Of a DNA stretch of 64,000 bases, positions 37,536-51,027 are shown piece after piece (the stretch's first letter is position 1; the number at the start of each line of letters is the position of its first letter). A program made the position numbers and the translations under genes. The stretch lies in the NCBI GenBank assembly GCA_013397935.1, contig VZRN01004204.1, positions 2,841,863 through 2,905,862 on the forward strand, in the 5' to 3' direction. Source of the stretch: Dasyornis broadbenti. Its lineage: Eukaryota; Chordata; Aves; Passeriformes; Dasyornithidae. The notes below the pieces were generated by a model, which was not told where the DNA came from, did no database searches, and saw only the letters and a list, made by a program, of their open reading frames with translations.

Positions 37536-39769
37536 CACTTAAGTAGCAAATAATATAAGAATGTTTTCCTGTAATTTCGTGCTTCATTGGGTTCAGCTTT
37601 ATGCCAACATCCAACTAGAATATTCATTTCAGAATGAAAGATTAAATCTAATGGTTCTGATTATGAAAATATCTTGCTGCCATAAACCAATGTCTAACTC
37701 TATATATATTTGCTTCCAGAGAAGTTTTCTTCAGTGTCTTGCAAAATTTTACTTCTCTGTCGTTCTGTTACCCAGGCAAAGAACAGTGTGTCCTGAGGCT
37801 TCACCGAGTTATTTTGGATTAATTTTTTTCTTTCAGTAGCTCTCTGTCATGGGAAAGGGAGGATTTCCTCAAACCCTCTGTGTTTGATTGGTCTGCCAGT
37901 GCCTCAGGAAATCTGAGACCTCTCTGGCTGACCACTGTGTCTGCATCCCGTTATGGGGACTCTGCACTGAGCAGCCCAGAGCTGTAAAATTCTCTCTCTT
38001 GGCTCTCAGAGATGCAGTCAACAAAATAAAGATCACAAGCCCAGTGAGGGGTGGTCGTACCTTGGGATGGGTAGCTTTGGGATGCAGGTGTGAGTTAGTT
38101 GTGACAATGACCTTATAAAGAGCAAAGTCCATCCAAAGGGAGTAATTTCACCACAGTAACTTGTTCAGCAGCAGGACATCTCCTCTCTTCCTTGGCTGAC
38201 AGCTGCTGTGTTTTATCTCCTACCTGGTAACACCAAGCTCCCATTCCCGCAGGGATTGCAGCAGAACCTGGCCATGGTGTCTTCATTCTGCTCCACCCTT
38301 CGTTTCATGTCCCTCAGCATGTATTCTCTGGGGGGTGTCACAGAGGTTTTGGGCATTGCATTTAGCCACTGCATTTCACCCCAGAATTCCTTTACTGTTA
38401 TAACTTCTGTTGGAATGTGAATATGACTTCCCAGTTTTCTCTAATTTTACCCCGTTTCATTTTCCCACACCCTCTTTGTTTCTGTTTGCTTATAGATTTA
38501 AACAACACAAACCTTACTCAGTATAATGACAATAGATTTTATTTGTTGTCATATAAGTTACTGCAAGACAGGAGTGTTCATAATATTTTAGCTTTTGCGG
38601 TTTTTACGCTGGAGAGTAATGAAAGAAGCAATTATTTTATAAAGTCAGTCACTGAAGGTAGATGGTAGCAGCACCCTACTGAGCACTTCTGTTTTTACAT
38701 TTACCAGGTGAGTTCCCACAAATCTCAACTGGAGCAATGGAATGAAGCACTTTTCTGAAGCAATTTTATAATAGGAAGGCTCAGAGTTACTCGCTGTGAG
38801 TTTTGGTACCTATTTGAACGTGTACTGAGCATGCCTACCACATATGTAGTTGTTGTGCCTTCTGCTAAGGGTGAAAAAGGAGCAGCCTTCAAGAGCAGCA
38901 ACATCATGGGATTAAAGGACCAATTTCTGTGGATTAATTGTTCTTTATACAGTGTTCCTCAGGAATGAACAAGATCCCAGTATTCTTTGCATAGAGGATA
39001 ACTCACCCTTAGGATGTTAAGGTAGTTTTAAGTAGCTTTATGTAGCCCAGTGAAATTTTTACTGCTGAATATTCAGTATGTTATTTACAACCAATGGGAC
39101 ACTTTAGACGTAGGAATTTTTCCAGAATTCCTTTACATGTCACCTGGTGGCTATATCCATTAACGTTTTTCTTAAATACAGATTGATTTTATACTGGACA
39201 AACTGCATATTACAGTCCTGCTGGGAGTGCAAAGGACAAGTCTCATGTATGATTAAGTTTTGCCTAAGCAGAATCTGTTAGAAGAAAAGCAAACAAAAAG
39301 GCATAAAATATACGTCAGTTGTGCTGATGCAAAATGTTGGCAGATTGGGCATCAGGAGTGTAATAATATTCATATCCTTATAGTTCTATTTTATTCTGGT
39401 TTATTGCATAGCTTTATTGTAATGGTGTGCTGTTGGCATTACAGCATGTTTTCTTTTTATTTCTTCCATGTGATCTGAATATAGTAAAGAAGTTTAAACT
39501 GGTCTGCTTATTCCCAGATAAGAACTTTGTATATGATATGGAAGGGAGTAGATAAGTCCAAAAGTGAGATTTTTTTTTTTTTTTTTAATGTTGAAACTTT
39601 CAGAAAATTATGCTGACTTCTTCCCTTATAAATCTTTGCATCCAAATCCCTTCAATTAAATATATAGGAAATCACCCTAGCATTATTTTGTGTTTGGGTT
39701 AAGCCAAAATCATTGCTGCTGCTCCTTGTTTTGTAGGCATCAAAGGGAAAGCAAGACAAAAGAAGACTA
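37536..39769. other. Unique non-coding DNA
   Basis: No gene or recognised transposon; frames are at most 92 codons. A splice-donor-like word (CCAGGTGAGT) lies near 38704 without a supporting exon. A T run lies near 39570-39587. Confidence 0.5.
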
Positions 39770-39955
39770 TGTTGAATTATAACACGGTGACTTGGAATCA
39801 TTTTCCGTCGTGCCTAAGATGTGCTGCCTGTAATTGGCCCAGATGGCAGCGTCTCTATTAAGCAGCTCTTCATAAACTGATAACCCAGTGGGCTACAAAT
39901 TCCAGCTGTGCTACTTTGATTCTGTTTACTGAAGTGTTAGGGCCTGGTGCTACCA
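39770..39955. promoter_or_regulatory. Candidate conserved non-coding element
   Basis: Dense, repeat-free sequence containing TAATTGG next to the E-box CAGATGG (39832-39848) and further homeodomain-like cores (ATTAAGCAGC, GATAACCC). The pairing resembles a bHLH/homeodomain site. This is inference from motifs alone. Confidence 0.2.
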
Positions 39956-40131
39956 GTATATTACACACAAGAACAATTCTTTCTCACTATATCTTGCTTT
40001 TCCAGTTTTGTTTCCCCCAATACATAATCAAAATATTTGCCACTGTAAGGAGAATGTTCATGTTTTCTTTCTTTCAGTAAGGATCTGGTCTGTACATAAT
40101 TTTTATAATATTTTTCTTTCCTTTTTTTTTT

Positions 40132-40160
40132 NNNNNNNNNNNNNNNNNNNNNNNNNNNNN
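40132..40160. other. Assembly gap (29 N) inside poly-T
   Basis: 29 N bases flanked by T runs on both sides. The true length of the poly-T is unresolved. Open frames crossing it are artefacts. Confidence 0.98.
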
Positions 40161-43100
40161 TTTTTTTTTTTTTTTTGGCAGCTAAGAAGCTGAAAAAAAA
40201 ATCCCTATAGTACCCTGTAGCTTTAATACAATAATATTTGGTCAGTAATATGGCATTTGTCATAATGGCTGCACTAATTTTCAGCGCCTTCCCCTTTCCA
40301 TCTCCTGTGAGCTGCTGCTCCTATTTCAGAATCCCCTCGCTTCTTGTTTCTCTGAACCTTTCCATTGTGTTGGCTGAGCAAATCTGTTCTCTGAAAGGCA
40401 GGTTGCTTACATGAAAACATGATGCTCCAAGCTGTGGTTTTTCTGTTACAGCAGCACAGTTTTGCTAGGCTGGACACATTCACATTGCTGGAACGATCCC
40501 TTATCCTTGTGTGACTTTGTGTCAGCTTGTTTGAGCATCTTTGTGCTCCTGTGGCCACACGTACGTGTGGGCTGGGCTGCTGAATCCTGACAGTTCCACT
40601 GTAGCCAAGCCGGTACAATTTGGGTTGGCAGGAAAGCTCTGAGGGAGTTTAATACACGCTTAAATGCAAATTTCAGAGCTTACAGTGTTGCTCTGTGGTA
40701 GCTGTGTTCATCTGCTCTGTCAGTGCTGGAGTGTAAACATTCTTTGCTGCCTTGTGCTTTTGTGTGGTGAAGTAATTGCTGCTCTGTCTTGGTGTTTTTA
40801 CCCTTTCCACATCCCCTTAACAGCAGAACATGGGGGAACAGCCAATCTGACCTGCTGCATGCACCTTTCCTCACTCTTAGGCAGTTAATTATTTGTGTGT
40901 GGCAGATACTATGCAAGTACTTTAGGGAATGACATGCATGGTAAGTAGAGCCACTGTGGAATTTTTTAATTAGGAGGTCTTATGAGCTCTAATTCAGCAT
41001 GAATCACTTCTGCTTTGGATCCTGCACTGTGCTTTTGTGTGCCTGACACCTACCATGGAGCCCCAGCAGCATCCAGGAGCCTCAGCTGAATTCAAAGCTC
41101 TCTGCAGGAAGACTCGGAAAGGCACATAAGTCACTGCACTCAGGAAATTAAAATCTTAGTTGACAAGACAGAGGAATGAAGGATGTTTGCTCCAATTATG
41201 TACTGGGGACTGATGTGTAAAGAGAAAAATATATCCAAAAATGACATTTAGGAGCACACATTTTCTTCAACACGAGTATAGGTTGACTTCCAAAGTGGAG
41301 CTGGTCAGAAAAGGCCTGTTGGAATAAATTGGCTCAGTGGGATATAAAAGTTGTGAGCTCACTTTTGTCTGGGTTAAACTGAAAACTTGTATGTCTGGAT
41401 GTGGCTAGAACAGAAGCGGAAGGCAAAATAAGGGAGGAAGCTAGCTAGGGAATTTCACTGCCCTGGGAGACCCTGACAGCCCTGAGTACGACACCATGAG
41501 ACCTTAATTCCTACATTACCTTTATTTGAGTGTTCAGGTGGATGTTTAGGCACAAACGTTGCTTTCTGGAGGGTGAATTTTTTTTTTTTTTTTTAAATAC
41601 AACCTGATTCTGTTCTATTTCATCTCCTTTTACACGTTTTTGGATTTTAAAAAATATCTTATGGAAAGATAACAAACTAAAGTTGAAAAATTAATTGCTT
41701 TCCAAAACAAACTGAATTTGACAAGTTAAGATTACATTTTACATGCAGAATTGCCAATCTATTCAGTAAAAAGTACTCATTTTTTATTTTGGGTTGGAAT
41801 AATGTTTTTCTGTGGACAATTCATATCAAGTGCAGGAATACATTCTCTCTGATTAAGATCCTTAGAGCATAATCTCTGAATTTCTGCCATATTTTCAGCT
41901 TGACTTAGCTATGGAGTCTTGATGATGTGTCAGTCAGTGAACCTTGACAGCAGGATGGGATCTTCTGTATATTGAGCACTCTGGATGTATTACTTGCAAA
42001 GTATTTGTTGTTAATATTAGCATGTTCCATCAAGTCTTCATAAATGATATTTCAAGTGATAACTTGTCCTAGTAGACAAGCTTATAACTCCTCTTATAAT
42101 CAATGCCTTAGTTTAAGACTTTATTAATTAAGAAGTAAATTATCTAGCAGTAACTTATGTTAAAGATTTTTAGATTTACAGTGAAGTAGAGAATTAGTGG
42201 TGAGAAGGTGCTGACAGTGCCATCTTGGAATACAGTTTCCCTTGATTCTTGATTTATGTAATGCTCACATATGTGACCTGTGTGTACTCATTTTGTGCTC
42301 CTGGGATAGGTGTACTCTGTTCCTCTGGGCAGTTCTTTTCCATCACTGTTGCTGCTAAGTGTAAGGTTCCTTAAGAATACCTTGAAAAATACAATCAGAC
42401 CTCAGTAGTGTCACATAAGAATATTTAATACTTAAATATTTATTGCTTGGTTTGCAAGAATTTCAGGTGATAAAAGCACTACAATCACGGATGTTCTTAC
42501 TAAGGGGAATAAAGTGATCTTGCCTAATGTCTAGTCCTCTTTATGGCCACTGTGAAAACTAACAGAATGTTTAGTGGGGATTAGCAAAGGTATAATGATT
42601 TCTCTGTGTGTCTATACACAGCTCTGGAAAGTAAAAACCCAGGATATTTCATAGTCATTAGGACTTTAGCATACTTTTTGGGTATCTTTCTTGCATGTCT
42701 TAACATATCAAGGTGTTTTGAAAAGCTGGTCTGAAGTTCACAGTCAGGTTCCTTGGAAAACTTCTTTAAGTACCAAATGTGTCATAGTTCCTGAGCCTGG
42801 AGCATGTGTAATATTCCAGGGCTTTAGTGCCAGCAGTTGGCATGCAAGATGACAAAGGAAAATAAAGATTTTTAGAAGTGGAGTGGTACTGTTCCTACAC
42901 ACAGTCATTTGCAGTTATGTTACTTCATATTTGCAAAATATTTTTTGATAGAATCTGCACAAATTTATTTAGTAAACTAGATGGTTCAGGAAAAAAAATC
43001 AAGGTCTAGATAGTAAGGTTGTTGCAGTGGTTGTGATCTGGGAATATAAGCAAGATGAAGCTCTGTTGGAAGAGCAGTATTTGACATAATTGCAGGGAAA

Positions 43101-43649
43101 GCAGACAAGCTTTTGAGCACACAAATCCTTTTAGATAAGGCAAAGTGAAACTTCAGGCAAATTATGATGGGAATCATTGCTCTGATTTTACAGTTCAGTT
43201 TCTCCTGTCCTTTCTTGTAAACAGTGTTTAGGTTTGCTTCCCTTCTTGGCTAACAAAATGATTTGGCATTTTTTTCTCTTGTTCTCATCACAGTATTTGG
43301 CAGCATCCATTCTTTTGTCCATGAGAGTTTTGGTCTTTCAATAATCTCTCTGTACTAAAGGCGAGTGTTAAGTTTCTTATTTCAGAACTGCCAGTTTAAA
43401 ATAACAGTGCTATCATTTCACTAACTCCCTAATAGTCTAAGGATATAAGTCAGGAAAACCTGGGGAAAGGTCATATAAAATACTTTGAAAAGCCATTTTT
43501 AAAATATGAATTCATAATAAAGATACTAAAATTGTGAACAAGACAGAGATATTGGTTTTATTGCTCATAGAAATTTTTATGCTTTCTCCCTTTCTTTGCA
43601 CAGATGCTGACAGCTTCCCCTCCTCTCTATTGACACAGGTTAACTACCT
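40161..43649. other. Unique non-coding DNA
   Basis: No gene or recognised transposon; the longest frame is 114 codons (minus, 40274-40618) and not recognisable. T runs lie near 40161-40177 and 41579-41594. Confidence 0.5.
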
Positions 43650-43800
43650 CTCCTTCTCTTGTGGTCCAATTGATTTATGTAATTAGATTACATTAAGAGC
43701 CATAATCATTAACCTGCATTTAAGCTGGATTGTTCTATTCTTTGTATGAATTTATGACAGAAGAGTAATTACAAAATTTTGTCTGGTTTTGGTTGCTGTA
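43650..43800. promoter_or_regulatory. Candidate homeodomain-site cluster
   Basis: Many homeodomain cores within 150 bp: CAATTGATTTATG, TAATTAGATTA, CATAATCATTAA, GAGTAATTACA. The surroundings are AT-rich, so chance is a real alternative; conservation would decide. Confidence 0.2.
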
Positions 43801-44028
43801 CAGCTGGCTGAACACAAGATAATTGCATTTGAATTTTTTCTGTGCTATTTAAAATCTATAGCATAATATGAAGCATTTTCAATATTTTATGATCAGTTTT
43901 CTAGGCAACCAAATTTTCTCAAATTGAAGTGGTTATAGAACACAAATATATATTACTAGTCAAAGCTTCATTTTTTCCATATATTTTTTTTTTAAGATAT
44001 CTTCTGATACTCTAAATTTGTTGTGTAC

Positions 44029-44145
44029 AGAATCATAGAATTGTTTGGCTTGAAAGGGACCTCTGGAGATCATCTCATCCAACCCCTTGCCAAGGCAGGG
44101 TCACCTGGAATAGGTGACACAGGAACACCTGCACATAATAAGGAA
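44029..44145 (-). mobile_element. CR1 LINE 3' fragment
   Basis: Begins with the well-preserved CR1 tail AGAATCATAGAATTG, then 'cttgaaagggacctctgg', 'agatcatctcatccaacccc' and 'caaggcagggtcacctgga'. Only the last ~115 bp of the LINE are present. Confidence 0.93.
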
Positions 44146-47100
44146 GTTGTGGGTATGTTTTCCATGATCTTAAGTGCTTTTTCTACTTGTGTGGGAAGAA
44201 TTTAAAAGTTTATGTCTGCTGAAATCAATATTATCCAGGTCTTTCACATCTATGGCTTGTGTAACTCATAATATGCAGTGCATGCTTAAAATTAAGTGGG
44301 AATATTCAGAATGAAAACTCCCACTGTGAACAAAAGATATTTTTGCCACTAAATGCATGATTACATTTAGTTCCAGTTCTACTTAATCATTCAGGAACAT
44401 CTCTATAACATTTCTTATCCCTATAAATAATGCACTGTCACGATCAAAGGAGATGAGTAGATTCTATAAGGCAAGCTTATGCACGCAATTCTGTACTGCT
44501 GCACAGGCAAACATGTGGGGGCTGTAGTTCTGTGGAATTGTGGAAGGTTTTGATTGGCTGCAGAGCGTCTAAGCTTAAGATTGAAGTACAAGATATCGTG
44601 CTGAGCTCGCTTTACTCTTGTTATGGAGCTATTTATTTATGGTATGGTATGGTCTTGCACCGAAGTTTTCAAGAGTTCATACCTGCCATCCACAACTATT
44701 CCCTCTCCTACCAAAAGGGCAAGGTGTGGTGAGGGAGGAGGGAATAGCTTCCTGTGACTCAGCACTGGGAGAGGGACTTATGGAAGAAGGAGCAGCATAT
44801 GATAGGAAGCATGGCATGCCAGAAGTAGTGTTTTAGCAGTCACTTTGCCCAAATCAGTTTCATTTGCATCTGAAACTGCTCTGAGCTGGCAGTAATAATT
44901 TTAAAGGTAGTGACAGCTTTCCAATACTAAAACCCATTGTCATTCTAAAAAACTTCATGTGTCCTTCTACTATTTGTTTTGACCCATATTACTGTGAAAA
45001 TGTCCCTCTAAGTTAGAGAACTATCCCCCTCCTCCTCTCAAACCTGATAACTTCTCGTTTTCTGTGTTACATGTACATATCCAATACATGCTCATGTGAA
45101 AGGGAGATTTGTCTGAACAACTCTTGGAACTCATGCTGTTAATCGTGAACAACGTCACAGATGGTGGGAAACTTCTGTTGTGGGTAGGTGCCATTCTGTG
45201 TTTGTTGCTGTACAGGCATAGGAGTAAAAAGCCTGTTTGACCAGGTCAAGAACCTGCAACTGTCATGTGGTATTTGTTTTAACAGATAAATCTGCAATTT
45301 AATCCATGGTGCCAACCTCCCATGGCTCCAATAGCATCTGTACATATTTGCTTCTTACACAGTCTTGTTATGACAGTTAGAGGCAGTGGACATGCAAAAG
45401 TTGCAGATGAGAATATTCTACTGATAGGAATCAGCTCTAGAATTCCAGTCCAGTACCACCACTTATATTTCTGGAATCCATTTGAAGGATTCACAACTGG
45501 TTTATGTCTTAATTTTTTATTTTATCACATAGAAACTAGACAGAACAGAAGCCATTCTTTCCCCAGTTTTTAAATCAGAGTTTTTAAAATTCTTGCTGTT
45601 GGGTAATTTATATATCATCCCTTAAGACCTCACAGAACCCTTCAAACAGAGGAAGTTTTTAACAGGGAATATGCTAGATAAATAATTTAAAGGGAATCTT
45701 TATAGGTTTTAACTACTTTGAGAGAAGACAAACGCTATCTCTGAGATTTATAGAAAAATCCTCAGGAAAAGAAAAAGAAAGGGATTTACATGCAAAATAT
45801 AATATTACCTTGCAGAACACTTGGGGATTTTGAAGCATTTTCATTTGATTTGAGACAGTAATGCCCAAATGGCATTTTAATATAAAACATGTTGTAACAA
45901 ACATAAAAATAGCAAGACTACTATAGTTGGAGCTTTTAATGTTGCTTGTGGCTTCAGCTTCATCTTCAAACCAACTGAAGTGTACTACAGCAAAACAAAA
46001 TCCTAGCTCAAGAAGGACCAAAAGGAAGACATATAAGGGCTCGATTAAATTATGAATTGAATGAAATTATTAATTTATTCATTTACAGAAACTGACAGTC
46101 ATAGTGGATGACAGATGTGATGAATTTTTTAGTCTTTATCATCACTTAAGCATTGGGGAGCCCTGGACATGTATTTTTCACTTTGTTGCACTGGGATAAA
46201 AAGGTTGTGTCAAAACTGAGGCCCCTGCCAGGTATGCATGATGTGTTTTTTCTTTTTTCAAAAATCCAAACCAGAAAAAACCACAAAGTTAATTATTTTT
46301 TGTTTCACTTAAGTGATGACACCTGAGAGACTGGAAAAGGGTGTTAACTCTGCATGCAGAGGATGAGATTGAGCTGCCTCCTCTTGGCCCACACACACAC
46401 AGCCCCTCTCCCTCACACTCCCATCTTCTCAAAAACAGTCCTTAACTTCTCGTGTTTGCCACAACTCCTGTTTGCTTGATTTTATACACACGGTATTCAT
46501 TTAGCATGGATCCATGTCTGCAAGTTCTTTGGAATTCCACAGCTGAGTGTTGTTGTGGCAGTTCCAAGCTGCTGGAACCAAGTCCCATTTCTACTGGAGT
46601 TCCTTTCGCTCTTGTACACCCTCACTCTCTGTGCAGTGAAGCCTTAAAGTTTTCTAAGTCTGCATATCATTATTATTTGACTATAAAGGAGTCACAGTGT
46701 AAACCGAGTTACCTTTTATTTCAACTGAAGTTATGCCTATTCTGCTCTTCCACAAGTGTCTTCAGCTAACCCAGGTAACAGGAATTGATTTTCCTCTTCT
46801 GTCATGAGTTTTGTAGCTTGCACTGAAAGTAATGGTACTGATCTACTTATTTTAAAAGACATTTCAGGTTCTTCTGAATTCCTTCAGGAGTCCATTTAGG
46901 TATCTTATCACTCCAGACTTGTTATTAGAGCTAATGGAGCAGTTTTTTGCTGATCAGCCTTTAAAATCTCATCAGGCTGATGTGATTTGTACACTCAATG
47001 CATGCATTTCATCTACATTTTTATTATCTGCCAAGACGTAAACTACATTCCAGTGTATCAGACTGCTGTGTTCTGGCCTCCTAGATAAATTATCATCCCT

Positions 47101-47501
47101 TCACTCATCGTCATGAAAGTATTGCTAATAAGTCTGTGGCAAATTGGTTTGACTTTGGTCAAATCATGGGTTGGGCTTTGGGAATTGGTGATGGAGTAAC
47201 CAAGGCTTTCAGTCTCACTTATTGCAGTGCAAAGAGAAAAGAGAAAATGAAATATTTTTTTATTTCTACCTCTTGGAAAGACTTGCTAATATTGGCATGA
47301 AACTGAGAAAATGGGTCTTACAATATGAATTTTGAGGAGTGGGATGTTGAAGGAGAAGGCTGACTGAAAATGGATGAGGGAAAACAATATTTGTTGTTCA
47401 CTGAGTGGAAGAATAACAGACTTGAACAATTGAAATGAGAGATGTATTTTGCCACTAGGGAAGAGACAGAGAAGCATGACAGCAATTGCATCCCAAAGCC
47501 A
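44146..47501. other. Unique non-coding DNA
   Basis: No gene or recognised transposon. Frames reach about 105 codons without recognisable content. A short CA run lies near 46391-46400. Confidence 0.5.
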
Positions 47502-47895
47502 TTTATTTATTTGTTATTTTCTTTTCTTTTCTTTTCTTTTTTCTATTATATTACATTAATTTATTTTTCTTTTTATTTCATTTTAAATTTAAATTTAAAT
47601 TTTAAATTTTATTTTTATTTATTTTAACTTATTTTGTTTTAATTTACTCCTATTTCATTTTATTTCTCTTTTTTCTTTTCTTTTTATTTTGTGAAATTTT
47701 ATGAAATATTTATTTTGTAAAAAAAGAAAAAGAAAATGAAAGTAAGATAAAACAAGAATAACTTAAAATAAATAAATTAACTTAAAATAACAAGCAGTTA
47801 AATAAAAAAAAATTTTAAAACAATTAAATAAAAATAAAATAAATTTAAAATAAAAACAAAATAAAACTAAATAAATTAAATTAAATTAAAATTTT
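47502..47895. repeat. T-rich then A-rich AT tract (imperfect inverted repeat)
   Basis: From 47502 to about 47718 the plus strand is made of TTTTC/TTTTA/TTTAAAT words; from about 47719 to 47895 it switches to AAAATA/AATAAA words. The two halves are largely complementary and could form a long imperfect hairpin. There is no coding content. Confidence 0.85.
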
Positions 47896-50575
47896 TAGGT
47901 TGGTTAATTTGATTTGGTTTGCCTTCTTTATTTGCATCTTCCTAAGCAGAATCAAAATAATTCAAGCGCTAACTCTAGAATTCAACAGATGCTCATTGTG
48001 ACAAAACGCATTGGACTTTCAGAAGCATGAGAAGGCCTTGTAAGTGACTTATCAGTTGTTATAATTAGTGGGAGAAAAATGTATTTTCTATTCCAAAGTG
48101 TCTGTCTTGAATATTTCTTTCAGGATATCAAATTGGCTCTCTTTATGCAAACTCCCTTTTCTAGAATGAATTACTTTAAATGATTGAGTTTTGCTTAAAC
48201 TTTTAAAACAAATTTTTTTATTCCATTTTTTATTTATAAATTACTGAAGCACAGCTGAATGCCTACTGGACAAACCTGCTCTGTTTTATAGGTCTGAGAT
48301 GTGCAGGAATTGCATGGCATATCTGAAGGCGTGAACAATGTCACCTTTGTCATTGTGGTTTGTGGTGATGCTTCCTTGCTCAGTTTATGGCTTAACCCCT
48401 GATAGTGTGTATATTCATTGTCAGTATTGTGTTTTATTTCAAATTTTCTGGGTTTCTATATTTGCTTGTGACTTTTCTCATTAACCTTTTCCTTCTCCAG
48501 CTCCTTAGACTGTTACAGAAACTGAGATTTAAATTAGCATCAACTCTAATGAATACAAATGCAGTTCTAATTTTGCAATGCATAAACATTTAAGAGAAGA
48601 TGAGCATCTGTTGACACAAAATAGCAGTAGGTGTTCATGTGTTTAAGTAGAGATGCACCAATGGTCAGAAATTAGTTTCAAATTAAATGTTTCTGTGGTA
48701 CTAGAGGTTAAAAAAGAGGGTGACAGCTCTCCACTTGGATACATGTATGAACTCACACAGATGTTTCCCCTTTCTCTCAGTGATAAAAAACACAAAACCC
48801 TTGGGCAAAGTCCTAAATAATCACATAAATGCCTCTTATGAAGCAAATCAGTGTGTTTGTCATGCTGGGAGAGAGGTACAGGCATTATTATACTGTTCCT
48901 CACAGTGCTTAGAATAGAAAGAGCATCAGGAGCTGCCACTGTCACACATCAAGAAGTGAAGGAGACCCTGTGCAGAAAAACGTTTTTTTATTTGAATAGG
49001 AGAATGAGGGAAAGGTCATTCCCATGGCTATTGAAGTAGCAATTGTAACTGTATTGCTGGCCACCAAAAAAAAATTGCTGTACAGAGGTTCGCAGCCGGG
49101 CAAGGGCATAGATGCCAATCTTGAGTTAGAGAATAAGACTTGGATGCGCTGCCTTTCAATTCATTTTACCACATTTGATCATGGACCTGAAAAAAATAAT
49201 AACATTAAAGTGTGTATGAAATCTAATTGTGCTTGGGTACAGTTAACTAGAACACTTGCTGCCAACTTGATGCCAAGAAATTTATACAGCAAATCCATTC
49301 AATTCCCAAAAGATAAAGAGCCATGTCTTTGTCAGGTGTGGAATTTGATAGCAGCAAAAAAAAAAAAAAAAAGAGGTGAATTTCACAGGAAAACTGTTTT
49401 CTGAGTAATTTTTAGGGTGGGTATACAGCTGTCTCCTGTCATTTAATGCCTTGAAAAAGGGAAATAATTGGGTGGTTCATAAATCTATCTTATTGAGGAA
49501 AGCACTTAAGCACAAACTTAGTCTTTAAACTTGATTTTAAAACTGTCCTTTCTGGAAAATATTTCATGACTTCTAAGGCAATCCTACCCCAGCAAGACCA
49601 CATACACCTCATGTCTGTAACAGGCTTTGCAACACAGTTTACTACTTCCAGACGTGAAATTGTTGTCAGAAAAGAGGGGAAGTGATAAAAGTGAACAGAG
49701 AGAAGGGGAATGAGAATAAGGTCATGAGCCACAGATGCTTTCTGTCATAAAATTAATTCCTGTCCTTTATGCTAGATTGGGATACATGGTTTGTAAGGGT
49801 AAAACTCTGCCTCCTTTTTTTTTTTCCTCCCCCTTTGTTTTTCTGTAGAGGGAGTGCTAACAACAGACCATTTTACCAGTATTTGTGACGTTGTGATAGC
49901 ATGGTCTAATCCACTGTGGCATATCTTGAGTGATTGAGACCAGGATACCAAGCAAGCTGTGCAAAGATTTACAGTGTGAAAAAGATTTACTATGTGAAAT
50001 GTCTGGGATGTGAAAGCAAAATTTAATCTGATATAAACAGTGTCACAATTTCTATTATACTTATGCACTGAAGCAGACTGAGATGAAGATTTTACTAACA
50101 CATCTAAACTGTCCTTGCTGCTGATTTAGACCAGCAACAAAAATCATTCACAGGTTCATGTCTTTGTGCTAAGCAGAACTAGGTTAAAAGAGAAAATCAG
50201 AGAAAAAAGGAAAAAAAAACCCTAAACCACAAAAACTGAGTAGTAATGAGGAGTAGGATTGTTTTAGCTTTACAGTAATATTTTATCCTTCTGTCCATGG
50301 TACAGATAAATAAAATTAATAAATATATAGTCTGCTTCTGGACACTTTACTGTTTGGTCACTATCATATGAGAAACCCTAGTAGACAAAGCTTTATTTTA
50401 AAGGTTGAGTTTTCCATGACCATGCATTGTTTGGGGGCAGAAATCACTTGACTGACAGAAAACTCGGGCACCAGCCCTGATGTACAGAAGGCCCTGCAGC
50501 AGGAAGAGATCTTGCATGGCACCTCTTTTCCTAAAGGAGCTGAATTCCTGCACCTACTATAGGTTCCTTTATGCT
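47896..50575. other. Unique AT-rich non-coding DNA
   Basis: No gene recognised. A 126-codon plus-strand frame (49024-49404) ends just after a long A run near 49356-49372 and has no known family. A T-rich run lies near 49816-49826. Confidence 0.5.
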
Positions 50576-51026
50576 TTTATTTTAGTTTAGTTTCGTTTAA
50601 TTTATTTCAACTTAGTTTACTTTTATTGTTATTTTTATTTTATTGGCTTTATTTTATTTTTATTTTAATTTTATTTTATTTTACTNNNNNNNNNNNNNNN
50701 NNNNNNTATTTTATTTTACTTTTATTTTATTTAAATTTTCTTATTTTTATTTTTATTTATTCTATTTCATCTTTATTTTATTTTATTTTCATTTATTTTA
50801 TTTAATTTTGCATTTATTTTTACTTTATTTTCAAGCATTTTATTTTTTCATATTTTTTGCTTGTTTTATTTTTAATTTGTTTTCTATTTTCTATTTTATT
50901 CTTTAAATTTTATTTTATTTTTATTTTATTTTATTTTTTCTATTTTTAATAAAAATAAGATCAGTGGAAATAAAATAACATTATATGAAATAAAAATAAA
51001 ATAAAATACAGCTCTTTTTTCCATGT
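50576..51026. repeat. TTTTA-type AT tract, first copy, broken by gap
   Basis: T-rich pentamer-like sequence to about 50949, then an A-rich arm to about 51010. From 50600 it is the same sequence as 51028-51419, with one substitution (TTATTTTTA versus TTATTCTTA near 50631) and a 21-N gap. Confidence 0.9.
50686..50706. other. Assembly gap (21 N) with overlapping ends
   Basis: The 14 bases before the gap (TATTTTATTTTACT) are identical to the 14 bases after it. The second copy of this region contains the word once and no gap, so the flanks look like overlapping contig ends left unmerged. Confidence 0.9.
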
Positions 51027-51027
51027 N
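51027..51027. other. Single ambiguous base at duplication junction
   Basis: One N joins the end of the first copy (ACAGCTCTTTTTTCCATGT) to the start of the second (ATTTATTTCAACTTAG). Confidence 0.95.

Noticed and set aside
46391..46400. Short CA run as a notable microsatellite
   Set aside because: Only a few units, not unusual.
49024..49404. 126-codon frame followed by an A run, possible processed pseudogene
   Set aside because: No parent gene recognised, and no poly(A) signal or target duplication seen around the A run.
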